Assembly (NCBI GenBank): GCA_004321715.1
Contig: SGYN01000001.1
Coordinates: forward strand, 62,001-126,000
DNA: 64,000 nt
Direction: 5' to 3'
Source: a bacterium
Lineage (GTDB): Bacteria; Fidelibacterota; Marinisomatia; Marinisomatales; TCS55
Of this stretch, positions 1 to 9,677 are shown one piece after another. A program made the translations under genes and the position numbers. Numbering within the stretch: position 1 is the first letter of the stretch; each line of letters opens with the position of its first letter. Under the pieces are notes generated by a model that saw only the letters and a list, made by a program, of their open reading frames with translations, had not been told where the DNA came from and searched no databases.

Positions 1-143
1 CCGGTAATATCATAAAGATCTTCTCTCGAGATTTCATTTTGCTCAATATCAATTTCTTTATAGGTGACCTTCTTATCATCAAGAAGTTTTTTTGCATTTT
101 TGCATGGGACACACCATCCCGTTGAGTAAATAATTATATTCAT
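1..143 (-). CDS. Glutaredoxin-like protein, N-terminal part (cut by window edge)
   Basis: The minus strand from an ATG at 143-141 encodes a glutaredoxin-type start: a short beta strand, then STGWCVPCKNAKKLL, a thioredoxin-fold CxxC redox site (C11, C14) followed by a lysine-rich helix and the KVTYKEIDIE strand. About 47 residues are visible; the reading frame is open to base 1, so the rest lies outside. Small glutaredoxins of this kind reduce disulfides or deliver thiol electrons in the cytoplasm; no signal peptide is seen. Its ATG overlaps the TGA of the upstream C25-like gene (ATGA, 140-143), so it is probably translationally coupled as the last visible gene of the long operon. The family call is firm; the substrate is unknown. 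Confidence 0.85.
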   Translation of the reverse strand, partial: MNIIIYSTGWCVPCKNAKKLLDDKKVTYKEIDIEQNEISREDLYDIT

Positions 144-3100
144 TTAATAAATAATATCTTTTGAACTTTTCTAGTATTTAATGCTTCTAGAACTACAAAA
201 TATGTTCCAGATGATACTGATTTTCCAAATCTATCTATTCCCAACCATTGAATATTATATTTTCCAGAACGTTTTTTCTCGTTTGATAACACAACTACTT
301 CATTACCAAGTAGATCAAAAATAGAAATTTTTACATCAGAAATATTGGGTAATTGGTAACTAATAGTTGTTGATGGATTAAATGGGTTCGGATATGCTGG
401 AAATATTTGAAATCCAATAGGAAGATTACCTTCTTCATTTATTGATAAAGAGGAAACATAATTTGTTGGTGGTTCAGTAGTAAAACGAATTGAACGTTGA
501 TTCTGTAGTTGAGCAGCTCCTGGTGCATATATATTATTAAATGCATATTGAATCCCTTCATTTTTCGTATGATCCTCTATCCCAATAGTTGAATAGTTTT
601 TATCTGCATCTATATCTGCAATATCTAGATAATGAAATTCTATTACTCCATCTCCACTTTCAGTAGGTTTAGCATCTTGATTATATAAATAAATAGCGAA
701 AGTCTCTTCCGTAACTTCATCAAAACCATTTAATGCTCTCGACCATTCAATAATATATCTTCCATTATTTTGTTCATATTTTGTAAATACTCTAATTGAA
801 TCATCATTTATTACTTCTAAATCATCCCAAAATGGAGCCAAAACTGCTTTAGGACCCAAGGCCATAGGTATAGTATAGTTATAAAAATAATCAATATCGC
901 AAGGTACAAATGAAGCCCATCCATTGGAATTAATTGTTAGCTCATCATATGTCTGATTAAAATATTTAAATTGAAATGGTAATTGCACTGTTACATGATC
1001 ATCATCATCCAACCTAAATTCAGAAGCACCACTTCCACCGTACATTGGGTCTAATTCAACCCAATCAAATAATGGTGATTGTAAATAGCTTGTGTCTGTA
1101 TTATCGTATGCCCAATAACCATACCAAGTTGGCATAATTGGCTGATTATCATTAAATGTGGGTCTAAAATCTTTTTGTTCTGAGTAAACTATTATTGTAT
1201 CCTTTTTCAAAGATAATTGATAGGAAAGAGAACTTCCATGAGAAATATTTCCTATTATAAATTCATGATTTATATTATTTATTTGAATATTAGAATAAGG
1301 ATTAATAGAAAAATATTCTCTATTATTGATTAAGATAGATAGCGAATCATCTAGTGAAGTTATTTCAACAAATACGCTGTCTAAACCTGTACCTGAAAAA
1401 TTATTCACTAATAAGGACAAATCACTAATTGTATTATTGATTATTTCATTACTGTTCAATTCTGTTGTCAGCACTAATGATCGAATGGGGATTGTAAAAT
1501 CATAATTCCAATCTTGATCATCAATTTCTATATTCAAAAAAATATTATCTTTATTATTTGAATTAGGTCGTACCACTATTGGTGTAAGGCTAGAACTAGT
1601 TTCTTCAGGATTAAGATCAGGGATCACAAAATTCGATGAAATGATTTGACAATTTTGCACTAATGAAATATTAACATTTCCATTATTTGATATAATTGTG
1701 GAAGTTCCTTGATTCTTAAATATTGGGTAAATATGAGTTATTTCTCCAATATCTAGCATATTTTCATTTACAGTTTGTAATTCATACCCAATTAACACTA
1801 AATCCGATTGATCATCCGTCACTTCTAATTCTATTTTACCCTGCACAAAACCATTTTTATTAGCATATACATCTATCATTATAATTTCATGCAAGTTAAC
1901 TGAAGCATAAAACTTTCCTTCTACATCAGAATTACCCTTAAATACAATACTATCATCAACCATCAAGGATATGATTGCATCTTGTACAGGATCTCCTTCT
2001 AAATTAAATACTGACAATTCTATATAGCCATCATTATTAGAACATGGTTCAGCAATTATTGAAAATTCATTTGGTCTTGTTAAGTACATTGATACCGAAG
2101 GATCTCCAACAATATTATAAACATGGAAATAGAACTCTTGTGCTTCTCCAACGCCATTTAGATTTGGAAACTCGCGAGTTAATCCCATTAGACCTGCATT
2201 CATAGCCGGACCTAATTCTACTATATTATCATCAAACATTGCATCAAACATATATGCGTTAATTACATTATTGTATTTTGTACTGGTATGCAAGTCAGAG
2301 GGGCCAACTATAGCGATTCCACCTTTTGGATTCGATGGGGTTCCTGCTCGCACTAACGCTTCGCCAAGACAAGGATCTACATTGTTTGCAAAATCATTAG
2401 AATTGCAAACAAAACTGGTAAAGATTGGAGTCATCCATCCATTATTTAGCGCAACAACATCTCCGACATGGAATTCAGGATAATGCCAACCATTAGCATC
2501 ACCCCAACCACGGTAGTTAACAATACCTACTCCATTATTGATATAATTTTGAATCAATGATGCACCCTGTTGAATTGGAGGATAAAATACTGTATCAACT
2601 GAAGTATAACCATTATCGTATAAGAGGTCTCGGACCCAATACGATGTCCACTTCGGAGTTATTGGTATTGGCACAGTATTACTATAGTTACCAGCAACAA
2701 CAAGCGCTTTATCCAACCAACTACTATTTGTAGATAAGGGTTGACGATGATAATTGATTGTTTTTCGAATCATAACAATTAGTTCAGAAATTGAGTCAAT
2801 CGAGAAACGTCCAATAAATACATCTGGAAAAAAGTCTTCTCCTAAAATATGAGTATATTTTTGATCTGTAACATCATTCTCAGGACCATAATAAAAAGAA
2901 GGCATGGCTGCAACGCCATCTACATCTCCAATCAGCAATACATATTCCAACATAGGATCGTCTAATAGCGTATTTTCTATTAACTCCTTAATTTCTTCAG
3001 CAGTTGATCCTACAGCAGAAAGTGGTTTAAGATACACATCAAAGCCTTGTGATCTTTTAAACGATACCAGATCACCAAGGTGATCCATCATATTATCAGG

Positions 3101-3292
3101 ACTAACAATTAAATATGATCCACGTTGAGAGTTTAGTTGACTGATTGGAATATTATACCAATCTGATATAAAAGTGGAATATGCAATCGGTATTGGTCCG
3201 CTAAGGATGTGGTTTAAATCTTTTCCCCTAAAAGAGCCTTCGTTTGCGAGCAAAATTGAGAGAAATAATATTATGGCTTTAATAATATACAT
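140..3292 (-). CDS. C25 (gingipain)-like secreted protein with T9SS sorting domain, catalytic His replaced
   Basis: 1050 residues. A signal peptide (about 1-16) is followed directly by a C25-type caspase-fold domain (about 57-405) without the long propeptide of the sister gene at 14315. The family landmarks are visible: LLIGDVDG near 119-126, NYRGWGD at 259-265, the nucleophile region TSFVCNSNDF with C296, EALVRAGTP near 311-319, and IVGDPS near 394-399. Where gingipains have the catalytic His (GHG) this protein has Trp263 (GWG), so classical Cys-His proteolysis is doubtful. Ig-like segments follow, then a YGYWAYD...SNGWASF beta-sandwich shared with the 14315 protein, then a T9SS C-terminal sorting domain (about 963-1050; YPNPFNPST). 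Inferred to be exported by T9SS and surface-attached. It overlaps the M14 gene upstream by 22 bases, suggesting co-translation. Confidence 0.85.
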   Translation of the reverse strand: MYIIKAIILFLSILLANEGSFRGKDLNHILSGPIPIAYSTFISDWYNIPISQLNSQRGSYLIVSPDNMMDHLGDLVSFKRSQGFDVYLKPLSAVGSTAEEIKELIENTLLDDPMLEYVLLIGDVDGVAAMPSFYYGPENDVTDQKYTHILGEDFFPDVFIGRFSIDSISELIVMIRKTINYHRQPLSTNSSWLDKALVVAGNYSNTVPIPITPKWTSYWVRDLLYDNGYTSVDTVFYPPIQQGASLIQNYINNGVGIVNYRGWGDANGWHYPEFHVGDVVALNNGWMTPIFTSFVCNSNDFANNVDPCLGEALVRAGTPSNPKGGIAIVGPSDLHTSTKYNNVINAYMFDAMFDDNIVELGPAMNAGLMGLTREFPNLNGVGEAQEFYFHVYNIVGDPSVSMYLTRPNEFSIIAEPCSNNDGYIELSVFNLEGDPVQDAIISLMVDDSIVFKGNSDVEGKFYASVNLHEIIMIDVYANKNGFVQGKIELEVTDDQSDLVLIGYELQTVNENMLDIGEITHIYPIFKNQGTSTIISNNGNVNISLVQNCQIISSNFVIPDLNPEETSSSLTPIVVRPNSNNKDNIFLNIEIDDQDWNYDFTIPIRSLVLTTELNSNEIINNTISDLSLLVNNFSGTGLDSVFVEITSLDDSLSILINNREYFSINPYSNIQINNINHEFIIGNISHGSSLSYQLSLKKDTIIVYSEQKDFRPTFNDNQPIMPTWYGYWAYDNTDTSYLQSPLFDWVELDPMYGGSGASEFRLDDDDHVTVQLPFQFKYFNQTYDELTINSNGWASFVPCDIDYFYNYTIPMALGPKAVLAPFWDDLEVINDDSIRVFTKYEQNNGRYIIEWSRALNGFDEVTEETFAIYLYNQDAKPTESGDGVIEFHYLDIADIDADKNYSTIGIEDHTKNEGIQYAFNNIYAPGAAQLQNQRSIRFTTEPPTNYVSSLSINEEGNLPIGFQIFPAYPNPFNPSTTISYQLPNISDVKISIFDLLGNEVVVLSNEKKRSGKYNIQWLGIDRFGKSVSSGTYFVVLEALNTRKVQKILFIK

Positions 3293-5619
3293 TTTCTATA
3301 AAAAGTTTTATTCTGAGAAACAATTTTAATAAAATAAACGCCAGATACAGGGTTTCGTTGATAATCATCTAAAAAGTTGAAACGCCAAATTTTCTTTTGG
3401 TTATATTGCGCTGGAATTTCACCAGCATATACTTCCTGCCCAAGTAAATTATACACCACAATGGAAGATGACTGAAGATTATTTATAAAATCAATATGTA
3501 TCATCCCGTTCGAAGGGTTTGGATAAATTTCACTCACAGAAACTGTTGAATTATTTTGATTAAAAGGAGATTGTTCATTAATAGAACTCAATGTAACGTT
3601 ATTTCCAGCAAATAATTTAATATTATATATATTATAACCTCTATAATTTATCGTTTTATCTCTTTTTAATTCAAGTTTTACTTTAATATTGCTAATCCCA
3701 TTTGTATCGACAGCTACTAATCTGTGTCTAGCGCTTTGATCCCATTGGTGTCCAGTAAAAAACATTTGATTGATAATTTTTGTTGAGTCCATAATTGAAA
3801 CTTTAATTGAATCATTATCCCATTCTAATTCCCACTGCTGATCTATTCTTAAAACTATCATATCCATTGGCTCAGGTAAAGAATACATTTCCGATTCTAA
3901 TACAAAAATAGAATCAAGAGAATCTGCATTAGCATAGAATAATTCATTTTGAGATCGAATCATGTTATTATCAAATACCCACGGTCCCTCAATGATGTTG
4001 AATGAAGAATTATCTGTTATGGGAAAACCAAATAAAGTTTGAACCCATAAAGGCTCTTGCATATTTATACTTAATTGAATGTCTGTATTAATAGTTATAT
4101 TTTGCATCCATGGGATAAGAAAGTCCCAATATAATGTGAATTGCCAGTCTCCTTGGGGGATTTGAAGAACATGATTGTGGGAAAAGTCCATTTGAATCGT
4201 ATCTGACATTTGTGCATTTTCTATTACCAAAAAAGGGTTTTCTTCTAGAACCACAGGATATTGAAAAGAAGAAATATTTATTTCAATATTATGTGTAGGT
4301 ATTGGAGTCATGGTTGCATTTTGTATTACGGGTGAACTTGAATTAGCTGTAACTGTAAAATTTAAGGGAAAATACCCTTTTTTTCTAAAATGCAAGCTAT
4401 AGGTACCTGGCTCAACAATTCTACGATATCTTCCAAATTCATCGCTTTTACGTGGCTTTTGAACCCCACTATGAAGTTCATCTATAGTTATAACTACATT
4501 ATCTAAGGGAGATCCAGTCTCTGCATTAGATATTATACCAGTTATTTGACACGCAACTGTATTATAACCAATTGCTCTATCCAATAGATAAAGCATCCCA
4601 GGGATTAAACGGTCAATCGTATCTTCAACTAATGCGCTATCTGGTTGCAGGTTGGCTGTTCCGCATTCGATAAGATATTGAAACGTCCCTGTTGCTTGAT
4701 AAAACCAATCATGAGCGTTTCCTCTTCTGGATGTACTATAACTAGATTGATAACTTTCAGAACTATTTTCTTTAATTATCCTTTCTGCAACTTGATTACC
4801 AATAAGTTTGATTGATGCATCATCAGGAGTCTTCTTATCCCCATTCCAATTCCAAGGACTAAATACTTTTTCAGAGAACCTTCCTGAACGTGCACTATGC
4901 CAAATAATGGAAAAAAGGAAATTATTTTCTATTGCAAGGTCTCTTAAGACTCGAGTCTCAGCTTCAGACCAAGGATTTAATCCTCTGTAATAATCATAGT
5001 GCGCAGCATAATCACTTGGATCAGGCTCCATAAAGGTATCCCCAAATACCCAATTAAAGTCAAAATTTCTATTTAAATCAACCCCATCAATATCTTCTCC
5101 AACTGCAGAATCATAATCAAAATAATTGTTTGGCCATGGACCTAGAGGGGAAAAGTCCTTTTTATTTTTTCTAAAACTTATATCTAAACCATTATGCACT
5201 ACATTGAGACCCTCAGGATTTAGAGTGGGAATGATCCAAGTTTCAATATTTTGTTTAATTATGTTCATATGTTGGATTTGCTCAGGTGGTGGATCAAGCA
5301 TAAGTAGTATCAATTCTAAAACTGCTTCTACTCCTAATATTTCTTCTGCATGTAACTGACCAACAAAAAGTACCCTAGGCTCATCTTCCTTAAATTCTAC
5401 ATTATCTGAAATCTTGACTGCATAAATTGGCAACTCTTCCATTTCACTATACCCAATCTGATAAACTCTAAACTCTGAATCAAAATCATTTACCTGAGTT
5501 AATGAATCAAGAAAACTTTCTATTTCAAAATACGAATGATAACGGGGATCCAGAGATTGAGCGTTAATAAAAATAATTAAAAAATTAATTAACAACAGGT
5601 TCCTTAATGGAAATCTCAT
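3271..5619 (-). CDS. Secreted M14 zinc carboxypeptidase with T9SS sorting domain
   Basis: 782 residues with a signal peptide (about 1-20, ending INAQ). The M14 metallocarboxypeptidase domain (about 25-350) has all expected residues: zinc ligands H90 and E93 in GQLHAEE, H241 in IIWHSARS, substrate-binding R150 and N183-R184 (DLNRNFDFNW), and catalytic E318 in LIECGTANL. It is followed by a carboxypeptidase-regulatory-like beta domain (about 358-435), a further beta-rich region and a T9SS sorting domain (IYPNPSNG, VYNLLGQEV, SGVYFIKI; about 700-782). It should remove C-terminal residues from proteins or peptides at the cell surface or in the medium. It lies between the WxDxR-repeat protein (21-base gap) and a C25-like protein (22-base overlap), so two protease-fold proteins are made together. 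The M14 call is firm; specificity is unknown. Confidence 0.93.
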   Translation of the reverse strand: MRFPLRNLLLINFLIIFINAQSLDPRYHSYFEIESFLDSLTQVNDFDSEFRVYQIGYSEMEELPIYAVKISDNVEFKEDEPRVLFVGQLHAEEILGVEAVLELILLMLDPPPEQIQHMNIIKQNIETWIIPTLNPEGLNVVHNGLDISFRKNKKDFSPLGPWPNNYFDYDSAVGEDIDGVDLNRNFDFNWVFGDTFMEPDPSDYAAHYDYYRGLNPWSEAETRVLRDLAIENNFLFSIIWHSARSGRFSEKVFSPWNWNGDKKTPDDASIKLIGNQVAERIIKENSSESYQSSYSTSRRGNAHDWFYQATGTFQYLIECGTANLQPDSALVEDTIDRLIPGMLYLLDRAIGYNTVACQITGIISNAETGSPLDNVVITIDELHSGVQKPRKSDEFGRYRRIVEPGTYSLHFRKKGYFPLNFTVTANSSSPVIQNATMTPIPTHNIEINISSFQYPVVLEENPFLVIENAQMSDTIQMDFSHNHVLQIPQGDWQFTLYWDFLIPWMQNITINTDIQLSINMQEPLWVQTLFGFPITDNSSFNIIEGPWVFDNNMIRSQNELFYANADSLDSIFVLESEMYSLPEPMDMIVLRIDQQWELEWDNDSIKVSIMDSTKIINQMFFTGHQWDQSARHRLVAVDTNGISNIKVKLELKRDKTINYRGYNIYNIKLFAGNNVTLSSINEQSPFNQNNSTVSVSEIYPNPSNGMIHIDFINNLQSSSIVVYNLLGQEVYAGEIPAQYNQKKIWRFNFLDDYQRNPVSGVYFIKIVSQNKTFYRKCILLKP

Positions 5620-5640
5620 AACAATTTTATAAATATTAGT

Positions 5641-8600
5641 TTATTTGAGATAAGTAATTTTTCTATTTGCTTGGTGGTTCAATGAATTGAATTGAAGAAA
5701 ATAGATTCCACTTGATAAATCCTGGCCATAATTGTTTTTAGCCATCCACGCAAATGAATGAATCCCATTACCATAGGGCATGATTTTCTCACTATATACC
5801 ATTTCACCCTTGATATTGAACACTGAAAAATTAATAGGTTCAAGATTTTTAACTTCGATTTCGATACTAATAGAATTATTAAAAGGATTCGGAAAAGCCT
5901 CACTAATAACAAATGATGTTGGCTGAAAATTTGATCTCTCTATACTCATTGGCTCAGAAAGACGTATTGCCTGACCATATAGATTTGCAAGATCAGCTTT
6001 TCCTGAACTACGCATATCTATCCAGTGTACAAACCATAAATTCTGTAAATTATCTTGACTCTCTTTTATCAGAGAAATCTTTGGATCTTTCTGATCGTGA
6101 TATTCCTGACATAATAAAATACCATTTTCTGAATAGATAATCCCATCCTCATAATGAATAACTTGCGCATAGATATCTAATCCACCTGAAAGTACGGGGT
6201 TATCACTTGAAAAGCCTCTCTCATCCTCCCATGCAACTAAATAATGCCCGCCATTGACATCCTTTAATGTAGGAGATTGCTGATATAATTCATTATTACA
6301 AATAATTACATTTTCATTTAGAAGAGTGTTATTTGATAAATCAATAAATTGACCAACAATATTTAAATCACTACCATTTTGAAAATCCTCCCATATAACT
6401 AAACTAGTCTGACTCGATTCATCAATAGCCAATTCTAAATTAATCTGATCATTTTCAGCTGATGTCAATAACAATCCGTTTGTCCACTCTAATGTCCCAT
6501 CCCAGTGAATAATATTTGCTTTAATATTTTTATTAAAATTGTATGATTCCTCCCATGCTACTAAAATCCCATTATCTGAATTAATAACTTGACCCTTTAA
6601 TTTTTCTGGATCACCAATCGATGATAGTGTGTAGCCTTCATTAGGCCAACCAGTTGCAATCTCTCCATTTAAATTATATTTTTGAAATTTTAAAGAACCA
6701 GCGCCCCAAATATCATCTACCCAAACCAATATAAAATTACTATCTGGTGTAGAATAGATCCCTTCAACATAATTATCTGTCCAGACTCCATCTAAAAGAG
6801 TTATACCAGAACTATCAAATTGTATCTGACCTTCCAAATCAAATTTCTGATAAAATAAATCAAAATCCACCTCATCCCGTATCTCTGACCATACAATACC
6901 TATACCATTATGAGCATTAAATAAATTAACTTTTCTTTGATCAGCTGTGCTTTGGTAGACTACAATACCTTCATTAGGCCATTGTGATTCAAAATCTAAA
7001 TTAAACTTATTGATCCTAATCAATTTTGCTCCGCTTTGGGCATCAAATGCTGCCGTAAAAAGATTGTTATCTGCTATAATAGATACTGGTTCATTCTCTA
7101 ACTGAAACGTATAACTATCAAATTGAGTTAATTCTTGACCATTTACTAGTGATGCGTTCAAACCATCCTCTTCAATATTTAAGCCAAAAACTTTTTTACC
7201 ATTTCTAGCATCGACCCAACTCATTACTACATTTTCATTTACATAATGCGCTTTTGGATATTCTACATCACCATCAAGCCCATTCATAGCAATAAGACCA
7301 TTATACTCAAAAGATATTGCATCTGAACTTGTTCGCTGAACTTTTAAATCTATACTACCATTTGATTCATCTGCAAAGACAACAAATGAGCCATTACTGT
7401 TATCACTTATTGAGTTTGGCATTGATTGATATCCGCTTGCATTAGATACATATTGAGCACTATCAAGAAGCAATGATCCCTCAGTCTGAATCGCCTGATA
7501 CATAATATCTACATTAGGAAAAGTACCACGCTCCCAATAAATAAATAACTCTCCGTTCACCCCTGCCGAAAACCTTGCGTTACGATCGTCACCGTTAAGA
7601 TCAAGTTGAATCCCATTTTGATCCCATAAAATATTTCCACTGGTAGAAATTTTTTGATAAAAATGATTACCTTCAGTTAGGTTGTTTCTGTAATCAGTCC
7701 ATTGAATAAATACTTGCCCTAACTGATTTCTTTTTACTCTTGGAGATGACTTGGAAGAATTATATGTACATAATTGTACTGGTTCTGTAAAAACCAATCC
7801 TTCGCTAGTTAAAAAATTAAAGTATATATCTGTGTTTTCAGTTCCTGACTGCCAAATAATGAATGAGGTATCATTATTCATATAAGTAGTTCTTGGTGTC
7901 GTTTCAAGCTCAGAAGTAGCAGAAACCTCAAGTCCTTCCTCTGCAAATATTTTTTCCATATTCATATTTATTTTTTGACAATATATATCATTCCCGCTTC
8001 CACTTCTTGTATCAGACCATATTATGGTTGCTTCATTATTTCCAGCATACTCTAAGCTCTTTGCTCCTTGATTTCCGTTCATTTGAATTATTGAAACACC
8101 ACTAGAGGGAGCAATAATTTCATAACTTGAAGATACGTGTGTACCGTAAATATCATCATCAAGAAAGTTTCTCTTATCTTGCCAAGTAACAAATACACCT
8201 CCAAGGCTATCTGTGCACATATTGATTGTCAAATGCCTTCCATCTATTCTAGCTAGCGCCTCTCCATTATCGTCCATCATTACGTTACCTTGATTATTAA
8301 TATGCTGAATAAAGATATCTCCTTCTTCATCAAAACGATAATCAACCCATGCAATAAAAGCACCCCCATTCCCATCCGTTATAGCAACAGGATCTTCCTG
8401 CCTACCCGGTAAATTTGTCACAGCAGCCCCTTCTGTACCCCATAATAATGATCCAGTGGAGTCTACTTTTTGGGCAAAAACATTTCTACTTCCATATCGT
8501 GTATCAGACCAAACAAATATCATGCTTCCTGCCTCACCTGGACATAAAGTACGTTGCCATTCAATATGGTCTCCCTGTCGTATTGGTATACCATTTTCCT

Positions 8601-8664
8601 GCCATATCATTTCCTGAGCAATCATTAATGATGAAATAACAAATAATATATAAAATATTCTCAT
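5641..8664 (-). CDS. T9SS-exported protein with repeated WxDxR beta-propeller-like units
   Basis: 1007 residues, signal peptide about 1-16 (ending IAQ). Most of the chain is built from a recurring unit in which a strand such as FVWSDTRYG or FIQWTDYRN is followed by a DIYxQKI-like strand and often by GxxLWGxxG. At least eight copies can be picked out by eye, spaced about 45-100 residues, which suggests one or two beta-propellers. The C-terminus is a T9SS sorting domain (AFPNPFNNS, VFNIKGEMV, SSGIYFLQF; about 918-1007). No catalytic motif is recognised, so I infer an extracellular binding or scaffold protein. It sits between the propeller lipoprotein (13-base gap) and the M14 peptidase. The hydrophobic start and sorting domain make the export call strong; the function is open. 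Confidence 0.8.
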   Translation of the reverse strand: MRIFYILFVISSLMIAQEMIWQENGIPIRQGDHIEWQRTLCPGEAGSMIFVWSDTRYGSRNVFAQKVDSTGSLLWGTEGAAVTNLPGRQEDPVAITDGNGGAFIAWVDYRFDEEGDIFIQHINNQGNVMMDDNGEALARIDGRHLTINMCTDSLGGVFVTWQDKRNFLDDDIYGTHVSSSYEIIAPSSGVSIIQMNGNQGAKSLEYAGNNEATIIWSDTRSGSGNDIYCQKINMNMEKIFAEEGLEVSATSELETTPRTTYMNNDTSFIIWQSGTENTDIYFNFLTSEGLVFTEPVQLCTYNSSKSSPRVKRNQLGQVFIQWTDYRNNLTEGNHFYQKISTSGNILWDQNGIQLDLNGDDRNARFSAGVNGELFIYWERGTFPNVDIMYQAIQTEGSLLLDSAQYVSNASGYQSMPNSISDNSNGSFVVFADESNGSIDLKVQRTSSDAISFEYNGLIAMNGLDGDVEYPKAHYVNENVVMSWVDARNGKKVFGLNIEEDGLNASLVNGQELTQFDSYTFQLENEPVSIIADNNLFTAAFDAQSGAKLIRINKFNLDFESQWPNEGIVVYQSTADQRKVNLFNAHNGIGIVWSEIRDEVDFDLFYQKFDLEGQIQFDSSGITLLDGVWTDNYVEGIYSTPDSNFILVWVDDIWGAGSLKFQKYNLNGEIATGWPNEGYTLSSIGDPEKLKGQVINSDNGILVAWEESYNFNKNIKANIIHWDGTLEWTNGLLLTSAENDQINLELAIDESSQTSLVIWEDFQNGSDLNIVGQFIDLSNNTLLNENVIICNNELYQQSPTLKDVNGGHYLVAWEDERGFSSDNPVLSGGLDIYAQVIHYEDGIIYSENGILLCQEYHDQKDPKISLIKESQDNLQNLWFVHWIDMRSSGKADLANLYGQAIRLSEPMSIERSNFQPTSFVISEAFPNPFNNSISIEIEVKNLEPINFSVFNIKGEMVYSEKIMPYGNGIHSFAWMAKNNYGQDLSSGIYFLQFNSLNHQANRKITYLK

Positions 8665-8677
8665 ATCCGTCCTTTAA

Positions 8678-9670
8678 TTAATCAATTTGAAAGATTTGAA
8701 GCCCTTCTCTAGTTGCCGCAAATAGATAATTATTATAAAACTCCGCATGATAAACATATCCAATATTATGGATCCCTTTCGATTCAATTTTCCCATTACT
8801 TATTCTATTATATAAGGACAAGCCATTTGCTGCACAAGATAAGACTATTTGATTACCTGATACTGTTACATGTGTCACAAAAAGATCTTTTCCAAACTGC
8901 ACTTTTTCCGGAGGATGATCAGGGTAATGTATTTCTAATTTATAGGCACCTTCTTCTTCGCATGCCACATAATATTCATTGTCCTTAAAAATAGTAATTG
9001 CTCTGGAATTCCCTGGAAGGTCTTCATGATATAAGCTACTTATAATGTTATCATTATTTTCAAAAACTTGTATCCCAAGTTGATCTATAGTTACTACAAT
9101 TAGATTTGAAAGAATATCTATTCCATTAGGATTACCTATAGTGGAAATTTCTATTCCAGAGGTATTAAACCAAAGGTTATAAAGCGAATCAAATTCAAAT
9201 GTACTTAGTTTGAGGCCATCATCATTATCCGCTGCATAGACAGTAAATGAATTGATACCGCTTGTAACAACACGAATTTCTTTTGTCTTCTCACTTGAAA
9301 ATTGACCTAAAATATTTACTGAATCAGGTGTAGATAAATCAATATGAATGGGGCGCTCATTACTTTCAAGTGCAAATAGTTGACCAATCGATGATTTAAA
9401 TTCTACCTGGGATATCTCTTTACTTACACCAAGATCTGATAATGATTTTTTCCACACCAATCTTGGAGATGTAATAGTAGAAATATCCCAAAGCTGAATA
9501 CCAGCTTGTCCTGCTGCCACAAAAACAGAGTCACCCACAACATAAACATCTCTACAATATCCCTCAGTATCAATCTCTACTATTCTATTTAGATTCCACA
9601 AACCCTCATCATTTGGTTCCATACAACTACAAAATAGAACAAGAGATAATATATAAATATAATTTTTCAT
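8678..9670 (-). CDS. Outer-surface lipoprotein with LVIVD-like beta-propeller
   Basis: 330 residues from the chosen ATG at 9670. An in-frame ATG seven codons upstream (9691) would add a short extension and overlap the previous gene by 14 bases; the internal start gives a compact lipoprotein signal (MKNYIYILSLVLF then CSC, with the lipid-modified Cys about residue 16) and is preferred. The mature part has repeats of the type VYVVGDSVFVAAGQAGIQLWDIS and NYLFAATREGLQIFQID, the pattern of LVIVD-type propellers: a strand, a glycine turn, then hydrophobic-xx-aspartate. This family is usually seen as surface-exposed binding proteins; no enzyme motif is visible. It lies between the outer-membrane barrel gene and the T9SS repeat protein. 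The lipoprotein call is good, the propeller call moderate. Confidence 0.72.
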   Translation of the reverse strand: MKNYIYILSLVLFCSCMEPNDEGLWNLNRIVEIDTEGYCRDVYVVGDSVFVAAGQAGIQLWDISTITSPRLVWKKSLSDLGVSKEISQVEFKSSIGQLFALESNERPIHIDLSTPDSVNILGQFSSEKTKEIRVVTSGINSFTVYAADNDDGLKLSTFEFDSLYNLWFNTSGIEISTIGNPNGIDILSNLIVVTIDQLGIQVFENNDNIISSLYHEDLPGNSRAITIFKDNEYYVACEEEGAYKLEIHYPDHPPEKVQFGKDLFVTHVTVSGNQIVLSCAANGLSLYNRISNGKIESKGIHNIGYVYHAEFYNNYLFAATREGLQIFQID

Positions 9671-9677
9671 TATAATA

